The notes under the pieces: generated by a model | The model's database searches: none | What the model saw: the letters and a program-made list of their open reading frames with translations, nothing else | What the model was told of the DNA's origin: nothing | NCBI RefSeq assembly: GCF_010015475.1 | Contig: NZ_SSNI01000001.1 | Span: 372,001-436,000 of the forward strand | Length of the DNA: 64,000 nt | Direction: 5' to 3' | Source: Pontibacter pamirensis | GTDB lineage: Bacteria; Bacteroidota; Bacteroidia; Cytophagales; Hymenobacteraceae | In this document: piece by piece, positions 1-8,404 of the stretch | How the letters are laid out: each line of letters starts with the position of its first letter | Numbering within the stretch: position 1 is the stretch's first letter | Translations under genes and position numbers: made by a program

Positions 1-160
1 CAATAATATCGAACTCCTCAAACGACGTTGGTAACTCCATATCGCTAAGCCAGTCGAACACATTTAAACGGTTGCAGCCTCCTGTGCTGCATCCGCCGTT
101 GCTTTTGCAGCCGCTTACGCCGGTACTGCATCCGCCACTAGAACATGAACTACATCCCAC
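1..160 (-). CDS. ricT: RicT/PSP1-domain protein, N-terminal part (cut by window edge)
   Basis: Only the first 53 codons lie in the window; the gene runs off the left edge. The visible N-terminus is a Cys/Gly/Ser-rich segment with eight cysteines in the first 30 residues, then N-R-L-N-V-F-D-W-L and an acidic stretch. This Cys-rich head followed by NVFDWL is, from memory, typical of Bacteroidota PSP1 C-terminal-domain proteins, homologues of RicT (YaaT), a subunit of an Fe-S-carrying complex that in Bacillus affects RNA processing. The start is inferred as GTG at 158-160, because AAGGAG lies 8 nt upstream and no ATG is available. The PSP1 domain itself is outside the window, so the name rests on the N-terminal signature alone. 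Confidence 0.7.
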   Translation of the reverse strand, partial: MGCSSCSSGGCSTGVSGCKSNGGCSTGGCNRLNVFDWLSDMELPTSFEEFDII

Positions 161-168
161 TTTTATAT

Positions 169-174
169 CTCCTT
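169..174 (-). promoter_or_regulatory. Shine-Dalgarno site for ricT
   Basis: On the minus strand AAGGAG lies 8 nt before GTG (158-160). It decides the start of the ricT-like gene. Such a good Shine-Dalgarno match is not common in Bacteroidota. Confidence 0.55.
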
Positions 175-215
175 ATATAGCTAGGCTATTCTTGTTTTCT
201 AAATCAGTTAATTAA

Positions 216-223
216 CAAATATA
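216..223 (-). promoter_or_regulatory. Candidate Bacteroidota -7 box for ricT
   Basis: The minus strand reads TATATTTG, a full match to the TAnnTTTG -7 consensus. It lies about 55 nt upstream of the inferred GTG start. No clear TTTG -33 element is visible at the right distance. Confidence 0.35.
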
Positions 224-388
224 ATAATTTTTCAGGCTTTTATGTGGTAACCGTCAAAACTACCGGCTTTGCAACACTTGCCAGGGGCTTTTGGTGCGGC
301 TGCTGCTGAAAAAAGTGTTTTAAACGATTAAACATGAAAAAATACAGCAGGTAGGGAGCGGCTGAGAATTTAAGTATAATTTTAGGTG

Positions 389-1801
389 ATGCTTCGGAAA
401 CTTCTCTCACATGCAGCTATCTATGGGCTGGCGGCGCAGGTGCCACGCCTGGCGGGGATATTGGCGTTACCTATCATCACACGTTACCTGACCACATTTG
501 ATTATGGCGTGGCAGGTGTTGTAACTGCTTATGTGGGTGCTTTGGGGATTATGCAGTCGCTGGGCTTATCTGTGGTAATGGTGAACAGCTTTGCCCGGTA
601 CCCAACACGGTTTAAGTGGGTTTGGCGGCAGTTACACGGTTTTACGCTGCTTTGGTCGGTGGTGTATAGCCTGCTGCTGGGAGCAGTGCTTTATTGGGCT
701 ATACCAGATGGGGCTGCTGAAAACAGGTGGCAGATTATACTGTTAAGTGTCTTGCCTGCCATGCTTTTCAACAGCACAGAATTCCTGGGGGGTATGTATT
801 ACCAGATGTTGCAGCGGCCTTTGCCCGTTGCCCTCCGCTCTTTTGTGGTGGGAACGTTGGTGGTAGTGCTCAATATTTATACCATTGCTTACCTCCGGAT
901 GGGCTACATGGGCTGGTTTTGGTCTAATTTTATAGGAACTTTGATAGGCTTCCTAATTTACAGCCCCATGATTTACGTGAAGGAGCAGATGCTGCCGATT
1001 TTCAATTTTAACTGGCAGCGCATCAAGGGATCGCTGCGAGTATCGCTTCATGTTATACCACATCATTTTTCATTTTTTCTTTTAGACACTTCTGACCGGC
1101 TGGTGATGGATGTGCTGCGGGTACCGCTTCCACGCATTGGCTTCTACAACATTGCCTCCAGTTTTGGCCTTTATTTTGCCGCTGCCTCCAACGCAGTAGT
1201 ACAGGCAGCGGGGCCAGTGTATATGCGCCTGTACGCCAAGCCCGATGACCAGGAGGAGGCGCTGCAGGCAAGGCAACTCACTTTTTCGCTGCAGATTGTA
1301 TACTTGGCAGTCACCTCCCTGGTCGCACTGTGGATGAAAGAAATATTTATCCTGCTCATAAAGAATGAGGTGTTGCAAGCGGCCTATCCCCTGGCTATTA
1401 TCATCTTGATGGGCTATAGTTATAAACCCATGTACCTGGCGGTGGTGAACCAACTGGTGTATCGGGAGAAGACGAAGGCGCTGTGGAAGATTTCAACTAT
1501 GGCAGGTGTCGGTAACGTGGTGCTTAATTTCCTGCTCATCCCTTTCTTCGGCATTGAGGCAGCTGCTTTCACCACCTTTGCTGCTCTGATGTATATGGGC
1601 TATGCCGGTTATCTGCTAAAAGAATACAAGCAGATAAGGCAGGTGGACTATTATCCGTGGCTTTGGTTGCCGGTGAACGTGATGGCGCTGCTGGTTGTTT
1701 ATTTTATGGCAGATGCTGCCCTGCTATTGAAAGCAGTTGTAACATTTCTGATTATTGGTATTGCCCTGTTATCAAGCGTAAGGCTTCGGAGCATTTTCTA
1801 A
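389..1801 (+). CDS. Polysaccharide flippase (MATE-like, Wzx type)
   Basis: A protein of about 470 residues that is almost entirely hydrophobic, with 12 or more predicted membrane helices. The N-terminal segment (R-L-A-G-I-L-A-L-P-I-I-T-R-Y-L, residues about 20-35) is typical of the oligosaccharide flippase/MurJ-like group, which moves lipid-linked glycans across the inner membrane. The length is close to the family norm of 420-500. ATG at 389 is preferred; an adjacent in-frame GTG at 386 would add one residue. Two glycosyltransferase genes follow on the opposite strand, so a role in capsule, O-antigen or exopolysaccharide export is likely. The 3' end overlaps the convergent GT4 gene by 30 bp. 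The exact substrate cannot be read from sequence. Confidence 0.82.
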   Translation: MLRKLLSHAAIYGLAAQVPRLAGILALPIITRYLTTFDYGVAGVVTAYVGALGIMQSLGLSVVMVNSFARYPTRFKWVWRQLHGFTLLWSVVYSLLLGAVLYWAIPDGAAENRWQIILLSVLPAMLFNSTEFLGGMYYQMLQRPLPVALRSFVVGTLVVVLNIYTIAYLRMGYMGWFWSNFIGTLIGFLIYSPMIYVKEQMLPIFNFNWQRIKGSLRVSLHVIPHHFSFFLLDTSDRLVMDVLRVPLPRIGFYNIASSFGLYFAAASNAVVQAAGPVYMRLYAKPDDQEEALQARQLTFSLQIVYLAVTSLVALWMKEIFILLIKNEVLQAAYPLAIIILMGYSYKPMYLAVVNQLVYREKTKALWKISTMAGVGNVVLNFLLIPFFGIEAAAFTTFAALMYMGYAGYLLKEYKQIRQVDYYPWLWLPVNVMALLVVYFMADAALLLKAVVTFLIIGIALLSSVRLRSIF

Positions 1802-3058
1802 GATGTGTTCAGAACCCGTATAAAGTGCCATCAGCCTTTGGTGCAGCACCTTGTTATCGAAGTTTTCTTTTGCGTAAGCTCTGCCTGCCTTACCAAACTC
1901 CTTTCTTACATTCGGGTTTTCTAACAGGAAGCGCACTTTTTCGGCTATAGCCTCCGTATCTCTTTGTGGTACCACAAAACCTGAAACGCCAGGTAGCATT
2001 CCCTCCGGTATACCTCCGGCATCTGTTACCACTAAAGGAAGTTCCATACTTTGGGCTTCCTGTACAACAAGGCCTTGTGCTTCGATTTCTCCATTCTGTG
2101 CCTGAATGCCCGCAAGTACAAACACATGTGCTTTGTTATAGTACTCAAGCACCTTTTCCTGTGTGGAAGCACCATGTAACACAACATGCTTTCTAAGCTT
2201 TAACTTGTCTATTGTTTCCTCTACCTGGTCCCGGAGTTCGCCCTCTCCAACAATATGATACTCTAAGCCAGGAAAGAGAGGCACCAATGCTGCAATACCC
2301 TTGATGCTGTATTCTACTCCTTTGAACTCAGTTAAGCGCGCAACAGTGAGTATGACAGGCTTCGTCCTGCTTTTCTTATCATGCCTGAAAGAGGATTTGA
2401 ACTTGTTTGTGTCCAGGCCTACAGGAAGGTAAACTATGGCAGAATCTGGTATACCTAATTGTAGTGCCTTGTGCTTAGTGTAAAGAGAATTTACAGTAAA
2501 TATCCTGCATTCCTTTACCAAGTCCCTATATAAGCCCTTACGTGAGGCGTGTGTTTTCCAGGAAAGGTATTCCTGATGGTTGACATCATACCCATGAAAG
2601 GATGTAATTAATTTGCCTTGTAGTAGTCCAATGTCTCTGAAATTCAGAGCCTTGATAGCATTAGGTCCAAAATGGCAATGAACTACATCAAATTGCTTCC
2701 GCTTTACAAAAGGAATGGTGTCATAAAAGAACTGCAGGTTAAAAGCATACATGCCATATTTAAAGAAATTAAGCGTTGGCAATAGATACTTTATATCCGG
2801 GTAGTTCTGCCATAATAAGTAGACCGCCTTAAGCAACCTTTTGGTTCGGTTTCGGGGAATGTGAGGCCGGTAAACTACTTTTGAGAACATGTTATATCGT
2901 TCAATGATAGCATGACGAACATATTCCTCAGGAGGAGTGCCAGTAGAGAAAATCGTCACATCATGCCCATCATCAAAAAGGGATGCAAGCTGATTGAGCA
3001 GGTAAGTCTCAGTCAGTGCCGGAAAAAAGCTGATGGAGTATGCAATCCTAAGCTTCAT
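1772..3058 (-). CDS. Family 4 glycosyltransferase (WcaL-like)
   Basis: A GT-B fold glycosyltransferase of 428 residues. The N-terminal Rossmann half starts K-L-R-I-A-Y-S and has T-E-T-Y-L-L-N-Q-L, as in colanic-acid WcaL-type enzymes. The C-terminal half has V-A-R-L-T-E-F-K-G (donor-binding loop), I-V-G-E-G, and the EX7E-like stretch around E-A-Q-G-L-V-V-Q-E-A followed by D-A-G-G-I-P-E, typical of GT4 nucleotide-sugar binding. ATG at 3056-3058 is chosen because the conserved fold begins there; an in-frame extension to 3109 adds 17 residues that do not resemble the family. It probably adds a hexose to a surface polysaccharide repeat unit, together with the GT2 upstream and the flippase it converges on. 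Confidence 0.85.
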   Translation of the reverse strand: MKLRIAYSISFFPALTETYLLNQLASLFDDGHDVTIFSTGTPPEEYVRHAIIERYNMFSKVVYRPHIPRNRTKRLLKAVYLLWQNYPDIKYLLPTLNFFKYGMYAFNLQFFYDTIPFVKRKQFDVVHCHFGPNAIKALNFRDIGLLQGKLITSFHGYDVNHQEYLSWKTHASRKGLYRDLVKECRIFTVNSLYTKHKALQLGIPDSAIVYLPVGLDTNKFKSSFRHDKKSRTKPVILTVARLTEFKGVEYSIKGIAALVPLFPGLEYHIVGEGELRDQVEETIDKLKLRKHVVLHGASTQEKVLEYYNKAHVFVLAGIQAQNGEIEAQGLVVQEAQSMELPLVVTDAGGIPEGMLPGVSGFVVPQRDTEAIAEKVRFLLENPNVRKEFGKAGRAYAKENFDNKVLHQRLMALYTGSEHILENAPKPYA

Positions 3059-3257
3059 GTCAGCTGTTTGCAAAGTAGGGAAGCTCTTTAGTGGGCGATT
3101 TTTTTGCAATAGACCAGTATATCTCAGAAAGCTGAGGAGCTAAACTATACTTAGAGGTCCTGTAATGGAAAGCCTGCAAGGTAAAATAAACTTGAGCATA
3201 AAAAACACTTTTTGTTTTCCGAAGAAACAGAAACTCATTTACTAGTACATGAGTGAT

Positions 3258-3986
3258 TTAATTGCGAAAGTCTTTAGCGTCGTTGGTACTGGCAGCTACA
3301 TAATGAACTATACGAGGTAGTGGTGAATAGATAAATTTATATCCCAACTTCATCAGGTAGTAACACCATAATTTGTCCTCTACATACATAAAGAAATCCT
3401 CTGGGAATTTGCCTCCAGGCAATAAGCTAATTGCTTCGCGCCTAATTAAGAAGAAGGTTGCCCAAATCCAATCCGGGTAGAGTTCCTGTTCATAATTAAA
3501 GTAATGAGCAGCATAAATTTCTCCCCACTTATTTTTGGGTATGAACCTATAAAGACGGAAAATCTCAGATAGCAGTAAAGGTATGGAAGGGAAGTTTTGT
3601 GCTACATGTTGGGGCTCTCCATGGGGGTAGACAACTTTTCCGGTAATGGCAGCAGCATGCGGGTCTTTTAGTAGCCGCTCAAAAGCAAAGAGTAAAGCAT
3701 TGTTCAGAAGCTTCGTATCACTGTTTAGCAACAATACAGTCTTTCCGCTAGCATGTTGGAGTCCGATGTTATTGCCTTTTGCAAAACCAACATTGGTGTT
3801 ATTCTTAATGAGCTTTACAGCAGGGAAGGCCCCCTTGAAAAGATCAGGGTTGCATTCTTTTGAGCCGTTATCTACTATAATGATTTCAAAGCTTATACCA
3901 TTTGTTTGCTCGTATACAGATGCTATACATTCGCAGGTAAGCTGAAATGTATTATAGTTCAAGATGATTACGGATATATCTACCAT
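3258..3986 (-). CDS. Family 2 glycosyltransferase
   Basis: A 242-residue GT-A enzyme. It opens with I-S-V-I-I-L-N-Y-N-T, followed by I-I-I-V-D-N-G-S (about residues 36-43), N-V-G-F-A-K-G-N-N-I-G and L-L-L-N-S-D-T, where NSD replaces the usual DxD metal motif. These are the marks of rhamnosyltransferase-like (WcaA/RfbF) GT2 enzymes. The C-terminal W-x-x-x-x-F-F-L-I-R-R-E-A and F-F-M-Y-V-E-D-K-L-W segments fit the acceptor domain with its ED catalytic pair. No membrane anchor is present, so it is probably cytosolic at the inner membrane face. It lies 199 bp upstream of the GT4 gene on the same strand. Acceptor and donor are not determinable. Confidence 0.85.
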   Translation of the reverse strand: MVDISVIILNYNTFQLTCECIASVYEQTNGISFEIIIVDNGSKECNPDLFKGAFPAVKLIKNNTNVGFAKGNNIGLQHASGKTVLLLNSDTKLLNNALLFAFERLLKDPHAAAITGKVVYPHGEPQHVAQNFPSIPLLLSEIFRLYRFIPKNKWGEIYAAHYFNYEQELYPDWIWATFFLIRREAISLLPGGKFPEDFFMYVEDKLWCYYLMKLGYKFIYSPLPRIVHYVAASTNDAKDFRN

Positions 3987-4059
3987 ACTTTCCTGTGCCT
4001 TTAATATTTAGCAAGCACCTGAACTGAAAGATAATAAGAATCTGTTTAATAAGAATGTT

Positions 4060-4103
4060 AACAGAAAGGGGGCGGAGTTTTATCACTCCGCCCCCTTTCT
4101 GTT
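4060..4103 (-). terminator. Strong hairpin terminator downstream of the alcohol dehydrogenase
   Basis: A perfect 19-bp inverted repeat (4060-4078 and 4085-4103) with a 6-nt loop and a GC-rich core (GGGGGCGGAG). It starts 15 bp after the dehydrogenase stop codon on the minus strand. The T-rich side of the stem lies at its 3' end on that strand. Confidence 0.75.
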
Positions 4104-4118
4104 GAGTACAATAAAATC

Positions 4119-5276
4119 TTACGGCTTAAGCACTACTTTCACACAGTTGTCTTCTTTTTTATTGAAGATGTCATACGCATAAGAGGCTTGATCCAGTGGC
4201 AGTGTGTGGGTGATGATATCATCCAATACAATTTTGCCCTGGTCTACCCAACTATACAATTCGTCTACGAAGAACTGAACAGGTGCCTGCCCTGCCTTAA
4301 TAGTTAAGCCTTTGTCGAATATCTGGTGCCACGGGAAGTTGTCGAAAGGAGTACCATAAACACCTACTACCGACACGATACCACCCCGGCGTACAGCGCT
4401 TAAGCACATCCTGAGCGCGTTGATTGTTCCTTTTTCCATGTGAAGCACAGACATGGCGCGGTCCAAGAGCGATTTGTCAGCTTCCATACCTACGGCGTCT
4501 ATACATACGTCAGCACCGCGTCCCCCAGTCATCTCACGGATAGCTTCAACAGCGTCTACATCCTTCAGGTTAATGGTTTCTGATTTGGCTGAGCGTCTTG
4601 CCATGTCCAGACGGTAATCTTCGAGATCAATGCCTATCACCCTTTTGGCTCCTTTGATCCAGGCGACCTTCTGCGCCATCAGGCCCACCGGGCCGCAGCC
4701 AAATACCGCTACTGTTTCGCCGCCTTTCACTTCGCCCCAATGCACAGCTGAGTAGCCGGTTGGGAAAATGTCAGTCAGGAAAAGTACCTGCTCGTCAGTA
4801 AACCTGTCCGAGACTTTAACCAAGCCCACATCAGCGAAAGGGGTACGCACATACTCTGCCTGCCCACCGGCATAGCCGCCATACAAGTCAGTATAGCCAT
4901 ATAATGCAGCGCCTTTTTCTGTCATCAAGCCACCTTCAGGGCCGTAATGCTCTGGGTTGGAATTCTCGCAGTGGGGGTAATGCCCGTGCTGGCAAAAGAA
5001 ACAGCTGCCGCAGGAAATAGGGAAGGGTACAATCACGCGGTCACCCTTTTTTACATTCTTTACCTGGGCACCGGTCTCCTCTACCACGCCCATAAATTCA
5101 TGCCCCATGACCATATTGCCTAGTTGGGGAATCATGCCGTTGTAAATGTGGAGATCGGAGCCGCAGATGGCCGTGGAGGTAACACGGATAATCGCATCGC
5201 GCGGATCAAGGATTTGCGGGTCTTCTACGTTATCTACCCGGATGTCTTTCAATTTGTGGAATACTGCTGCTTTCAT
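4119..5276 (-). CDS. Zinc-dependent alcohol dehydrogenase (FdhA-like)
   Basis: A medium-chain dehydrogenase of 385 residues. The catalytic zinc site is visible as A-I-C-G-S-D-L-H (Cys about 38) and G-H-E (about 69-71). The structural zinc lobe has C-G-S-C-F-F-C with a fourth Cys in H-Y-P-H-C (residues 90-105). The coenzyme site has V-F-G-C-G-P-V-G-L-M (GxGxxG, about 193). The length and the insert G-Y-T-D-L-Y-G-G-Y-A-G-G-Q-A-E-Y match the glutathione-independent formaldehyde dehydrogenase/threonine dehydrogenase-like group. It probably oxidises a small alcohol or aldehyde with NAD+ in the cytosol; the substrate is unknown. It is monocistronic, with its own strong terminator. Confidence 0.88.
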   Translation of the reverse strand: MKAAVFHKLKDIRVDNVEDPQILDPRDAIIRVTSTAICGSDLHIYNGMIPQLGNMVMGHEFMGVVEETGAQVKNVKKGDRVIVPFPISCGSCFFCQHGHYPHCENSNPEHYGPEGGLMTEKGAALYGYTDLYGGYAGGQAEYVRTPFADVGLVKVSDRFTDEQVLFLTDIFPTGYSAVHWGEVKGGETVAVFGCGPVGLMAQKVAWIKGAKRVIGIDLEDYRLDMARRSAKSETINLKDVDAVEAIREMTGGRGADVCIDAVGMEADKSLLDRAMSVLHMEKGTINALRMCLSAVRRGGIVSVVGVYGTPFDNFPWHQIFDKGLTIKAGQAPVQFFVDELYSWVDQGKIVLDDIITHTLPLDQASYAYDIFNKKEDNCVKVVLKP

Positions 5277-5456
5277 AGTTTATGTTTTAGGTTTATATAT
5301 CTTTGCCAGTTGCGCTGGTACCATGTGTAGGTACTATAAACGGTGCAGGTGTTGAATGAGTTGTAAACTGTTACCAGCCACGTCTATAGCTGAAAAGGCA
5401 TCAAACTTTTCTGTGGCTGGACGTAAAACATTAGAGCCATCTATGTTACTGTGAAA

Positions 5457-6326
5457 ATGCCAGACTTTCGATTTTCCTTTCTCTCAGAAAAAGAGCTGCC
5501 TGAGCTGCATGAAGCTTTTCTGCAGTCGTTTGCCGACTACCTGGTTCCCATTCAGCTGAATGCGGAACAGTTTAGAACAAAAGTAAAGCGCGAGGGTATA
5601 GCCCCCTCTTTTTGTGCAGCGGCGTATGTGGATTCTCAAATGACAGGCTTCATATTAACCGGCCTGGGAGAATGGCATGGAACTCCTACTGCCTACAATG
5701 CGGGTACAGGCGTGCTGCCACAGTACAGAGGACACAATCTTACGCAGCAGCTTTATGCCTTTATGCTGCCCAAATTAAGGGAGAGCGGTATAGAGCAGTG
5801 CCTGCTGGAGGTGATTCGGGAGAATGCCGCTGCGCTGCGAGCTTATAAAGCCGTTGGATTTGAGGTGACGCGCCCTTTGGAACTTTTCCGGGCCCAGAAG
5901 ACGGAATTGCTGCTGAAGGTAGAAGCTCCTGATGCAATTACGATTTCAGCCATCAGTAAACCCGACTGGAAGACATACGGCTGCTTTTGGGATGCAGAAC
6001 CTTCCTGGCAAAATACGGGAGAGGCGATTATGAAAAGCCCTGATGAGAAGGTGATGCTGGATGCACGGGACAAGGATCAGGAGATTGTGGGCTATATTAT
6101 ATTCTTTCCGAACACAGGCTCTGTTGCACAGTTTGCTGTAGACAAGAGCAGACGCGGCAAGGGCATTGGTACAGCCCTGCTACGTGAGGCCGTGCTGCTT
6201 ACAATTGCTCCCTCTCTCATGTTCGTGAACATCGATACCGCTGCCACATCACTGTTAACGTACCTTGAGCGGCGCCACTTCACGCATATGCTCAGGCAAT
6301 ATGAAATGCTGCTCCCTATTGTCTAG
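5457..6326 (+). CDS. GNAT family N-acetyltransferase with two GNAT domains
   Basis: About 289 residues with two GNAT folds. The first (residues 1-145) has G-V-L-P-Q-Y-R-G-H-N-L-T, the acetyl-CoA loop, then L-L-E-V-I-R-E-N-A-A-A-L-R-A-Y, the usual N-x-x-A-x-x-x-Y helix. The second (about 150-289) has A-V-D-K-S-R-R-G-K-G-I-G-T-A-L-L, a full R/Q-x-x-G-x-G/A motif. ATG at 5457 is preferred over GTG at 5451, two codons upstream. The substrate is unknown; tandem GNAT proteins of this kind acetylate small amines or protein N-termini. No operon partner is evident. Confidence 0.8.
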   Translation: MPDFRFSFLSEKELPELHEAFLQSFADYLVPIQLNAEQFRTKVKREGIAPSFCAAAYVDSQMTGFILTGLGEWHGTPTAYNAGTGVLPQYRGHNLTQQLYAFMLPKLRESGIEQCLLEVIRENAAALRAYKAVGFEVTRPLELFRAQKTELLLKVEAPDAITISAISKPDWKTYGCFWDAEPSWQNTGEAIMKSPDEKVMLDARDKDQEIVGYIIFFPNTGSVAQFAVDKSRRGKGIGTALLREAVLLTIAPSLMFVNIDTAATSLLTYLERRHFTHMLRQYEMLLPIV

Positions 6327-6343
6327 TTCACTAAATGCAGTAA

Positions 6344-6394
6344 AGCCCAAAGCATGATTTGATGGAGGTACATGCTCTGAATGCTCCTTGGGCT
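6344..6394 (+). terminator. Possible terminator hairpin after the GNAT gene
   Basis: An inverted repeat pairs AGCCCAAAGCAT (from 6344) with ATGCT-CC-TTGGGCT (6381-6394), with a 2-nt bulge. An alternative inner pairing to CATGCT (6371-6376) exists. A T-rich stretch (ACTTTTTATTT) follows 9 nt later. It begins 18 bp after the GNAT stop. Confidence 0.35.
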
Positions 6395-6410
6395 GCCACT
6401 ATACTTTTTA

Positions 6411-6445
6411 TTTGGATAGGCCTGCTCAGCTATTGCGTATCTTTG
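6411..6445 (+). promoter_or_regulatory. Candidate promoter of gdx/sugE
   Basis: TTTG (6411-6414) and TATCTTTG (6438-6445, full TAnnTTTG match) are 23 bp apart, within the range reported for Bacteroidota sigma-A promoters. The expected transcript start near 6452 lies about 18 nt before ATG 6470. This supports the shorter start of the exporter gene. Confidence 0.45.
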
Positions 6446-6469
6446 TTCTTCATACAGAATGCTTATACT

Positions 6470-6799
6470 ATGAACATGGCGTGGTTTTACCTGATATTGG
6501 CAGGTATATGTGAAATCGGCTGGGCCTTTGGGCTTAAGTACAGTGAGGGCTTTACAAAGATAGGAGTGAGTATAGTAACCGTAATCGTGATGATCCTAAG
6601 CTTTGTGCTGCTGTCCCAGGCCATGAAGTACCTGCCCCTAGGCACCGCCTACGGCATCTGGACGGGTATTGGAGCAGCGGGCACGGCTATACTGGGAATT
6701 GTTTTCCTCAACGAGCCGCGCGACTTCATCCGTATCTTTTGTATTCTGCTGATTATAACTGGTGTGGTGGGGCTAAAGCTTTTTCCCGGCGCTAAGTAA
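6470..6799 (+). CDS. sugE: Guanidinium exporter Gdx (SugE), SMR family
   Basis: A small multidrug-resistance family protein of 109 residues with four membrane helices. The mature part A-W-F-Y-L-I-L-A-G-I-C-E-I-G-W-A has the essential membrane Glu of helix 1. W-A-F-G-L-K-Y-S and the helix 3 block G-T-A-Y-G-I-W-T-G-I-G follow, matching E. coli SugE (105 residues) along the whole chain. SugE-type SMR proteins export guanidinium in exchange for protons. ATG at 6470 is chosen because the family match starts there (ATG 6476 is also possible) and a promoter-like sequence lies just upstream. An open frame reaching back to 6359 has no family support. No recognisable guanidine riboswitch was found upstream. 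SMR proteins often pair as heterodimers, but no second SMR gene is nearby. Confidence 0.88.
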   Translation: MNMAWFYLILAGICEIGWAFGLKYSEGFTKIGVSIVTVIVMILSFVLLSQAMKYLPLGTAYGIWTGIGAAGTAILGIVFLNEPRDFIRIFCILLIITGVVGLKLFPGAK

Positions 6800-6804
6800 C
6801 TTTT

Positions 6805-7644
6805 TTACTGCCAGAGGTATATGTCTGCTTTGTCTTTGGTAAAGAGGTATAGCTGGTTTTCTCCGACTAGCGCTGTAATGTACTGCGTTTTTTCCGGCAA
6901 TGCCATACTTCGCTTTTCAGAAGAGTACAGATCATAAAAAATCAGCTGCCCGTCCTGCACAAAATACAGCTCATTTCCCCGGAAGCCTATAGAAGCAAGT
7001 CCTTTGAGAGGAATGCTCTTTTTGTAATTGCCCAGGTTATCAAACACATAGATGCCGTTGTTAAAGTCCAGCAGGTACAGCATGTTCTGATACTCCCGCA
7101 ACTGGCGCACATCAAAACGCTCCCTGTCCAGAATCAGGTTGAGCGGGGTTTCTACCGTTACCTTGCGCAGGCGCAGGTCCAGTTTGCTTAGTGTCAGGTT
7201 TGTCTCATCGAAAAGCCAGAAGCTGTCATCCGAAGAAAGCGTGGCAGCCCTGGCGATACCTTCATAATTGATGTCGCGCAAATCAGTGCTGCTGATTGGG
7301 CGCAGGAACCGGTCTAATAATAGCAGTGTTTGCCTGTCTTCATAAAAGAGCAGGATCTTCATCGGATTCCAGGCTTCTATGTTGCTGATGCGCCCGCGGG
7401 TAGGGGGGGAGAAGGTGTCCAGCGGTTGGCCCAATGGGTCGAGGCGGAGGAGGTTACGCATCGGGTCCAGCACATACAGATGGCCATTGCGGTCCTGTGA
7501 AATACTGGTAGGGGAGCCAAGCGGAATGCTGTGGCTATAAACAAGCTGTGGCGTTACTTCTTCCTGCTGGGCAAACGCGTTTCCTGCTGCCATAAGCAGC
7601 ATTAGGACCAACAAAAGGGGGACTATGTATACCTTAGCCTTCAA
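6805..7644 (-). CDS. Secreted propeller-like protein of unknown function
   Basis: A 279-residue protein with a clear signal peptide (K-A-K then a Leu/Met-rich core, cleavage likely after N-A-F-A, residue about 25). The mature part has repeated short beta-blade-like units, such as G-H-L-Y-V-L-D and L-Y-L-L-D-F-N-N-G-I-Y-V-F-D. This suggests a six- or seven-bladed propeller resembling NHL/WD-like folds. The start is inferred as TTG at 7642-7644, because the signal peptide begins there and no upstream ATG is present. It overlaps the end of lpxH by 11 bp, so translation is probably coupled. The role is unknown; the position next to lpxH hints at an envelope function only by association. Confidence 0.7.
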   Translation of the reverse strand: MKAKVYIVPLLLVLMLLMAAGNAFAQQEEVTPQLVYSHSIPLGSPTSISQDRNGHLYVLDPMRNLLRLDPLGQPLDTFSPPTRGRISNIEAWNPMKILLFYEDRQTLLLLDRFLRPISSTDLRDINYEGIARAATLSSDDSFWLFDETNLTLSKLDLRLRKVTVETPLNLILDRERFDVRQLREYQNMLYLLDFNNGIYVFDNLGNYKKSIPLKGLASIGFRGNELYFVQDGQLIFYDLYSSEKRSMALPEKTQYITALVGENQLYLFTKDKADIYLWQ

Positions 7645-8404
7645 AGGTTTTTAGTTGTAGCGTTTCTCCGTCGTATACAGCATAGGTGCAAAAATTGACC
7701 CATTCTCCTAAGTTCATATAGCGGCTGTTACCGCCAATGGGCAGGTCGAGGGGCAGGTGGCGGTGTCCGAAGATGTAATAGTCATGGTGCTGTTCTTTCT
7801 CTACTTCCCGGCAATGCTGCACCAGCCACTCCTCATCGCCTAAAAAAGGCTCGTCTTTCTCTAGGTTACTGATGCGGCTCCTCCTAGACCACATGCTGGC
7901 TACGCCTATGCCTATATTAGGGTGCACCCGCGCAAAAAGCCACTGACACGCCCTATTGTCGAATACCCGCTTCAGCAGTTTATAGGTGTGGTCGCCGGGG
8001 CCAAGTCCATCACCGTGCCCGATGTAGAATGTCTTGCCTCCAAAATTGGTGGAAAGGGGTTTGCGCAGCACCGGAATGCCAAGTTCCTCCGGAAAGTAGT
8101 CAAACATCCACATATCGTGGTTGCCCGTGAAAAGAAGCACCGGAATGTTGGCATCGGTCAGTTCTGCCAGTTTGCCCTGTATCCGTGCAAACCCTTTGGG
8201 AATAGCATGCTTGTACTCAAACCAAAAATCAAAAATGTCGCCAACTAACAATATAGCTGCCGCATCCTGCTGCGCCATCTCCAGCCAGCGCACAATTTTT
8301 TTCTCTCTTGCCTTGCTGGTTGCAGCATCGGGTACGCCCAAATGAAAATCGGAGGCAAAGTATACTTTTTTACCTGGTGTAAGCGCGTTAATTCGGAAGG
8401 TCAT
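7634..8404 (-). CDS. lpxH: UDP-2,3-diacylglucosamine diphosphatase, LpxH type
   Basis: A metallophosphoesterase of about 256 residues. The five blocks are visible: S-D-F-H-L-G (D-x-H), G-D-I-F-D-F-W-F-E (GD), G-N-H-D-M-W (GNHD), I-G-H-G-D-G-L-G (GH) and F-G-H-R-H-L (GHxH). The F-D-F-W and R-x-H-P motifs place it in the LpxH clade, which cleaves UDP-2,3-diacylglucosamine to lipid X and UMP in lipid A synthesis at the inner membrane. ATG at 8404 is preferred over a TTG one codon upstream. It overlaps the LUD gene by 17 bp and the next gene by 11 bp, so it is the middle of a tight operon headed by rsfS-ftsH. Confidence 0.85.
   Translation of the reverse strand: MTFRINALTPGKKVYFASDFHLGVPDAATSKAREKKIVRWLEMAQQDAAAILLVGDIFDFWFEYKHAIPKGFARIQGKLAELTDANIPVLLFTGNHDMWMFDYFPEELGIPVLRKPLSTNFGGKTFYIGHGDGLGPGDHTYKLLKRVFDNRACQWLFARVHPNIGIGVASMWSRRSRISNLEKDEPFLGDEEWLVQHCREVEKEQHHDYYIFGHRHLPLDLPIGGNSRYMNLGEWVNFCTYAVYDGETLQLKTFEG

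Noticed and set aside
5300..5307. TATCTTTG -7-like box on the plus strand before the GNAT gene
   Set aside because: It would require a leader of about 140 nt, lacks a -33 TTTG, and one such 8-bp match by chance is not surprising.
6344..6469. Possible guanidine riboswitch upstream of gdx/sugE
   Set aside because: The inverted repeat there lies upstream of the predicted transcript start, and no ACGR loop pair or other guanidine riboswitch signature was seen.
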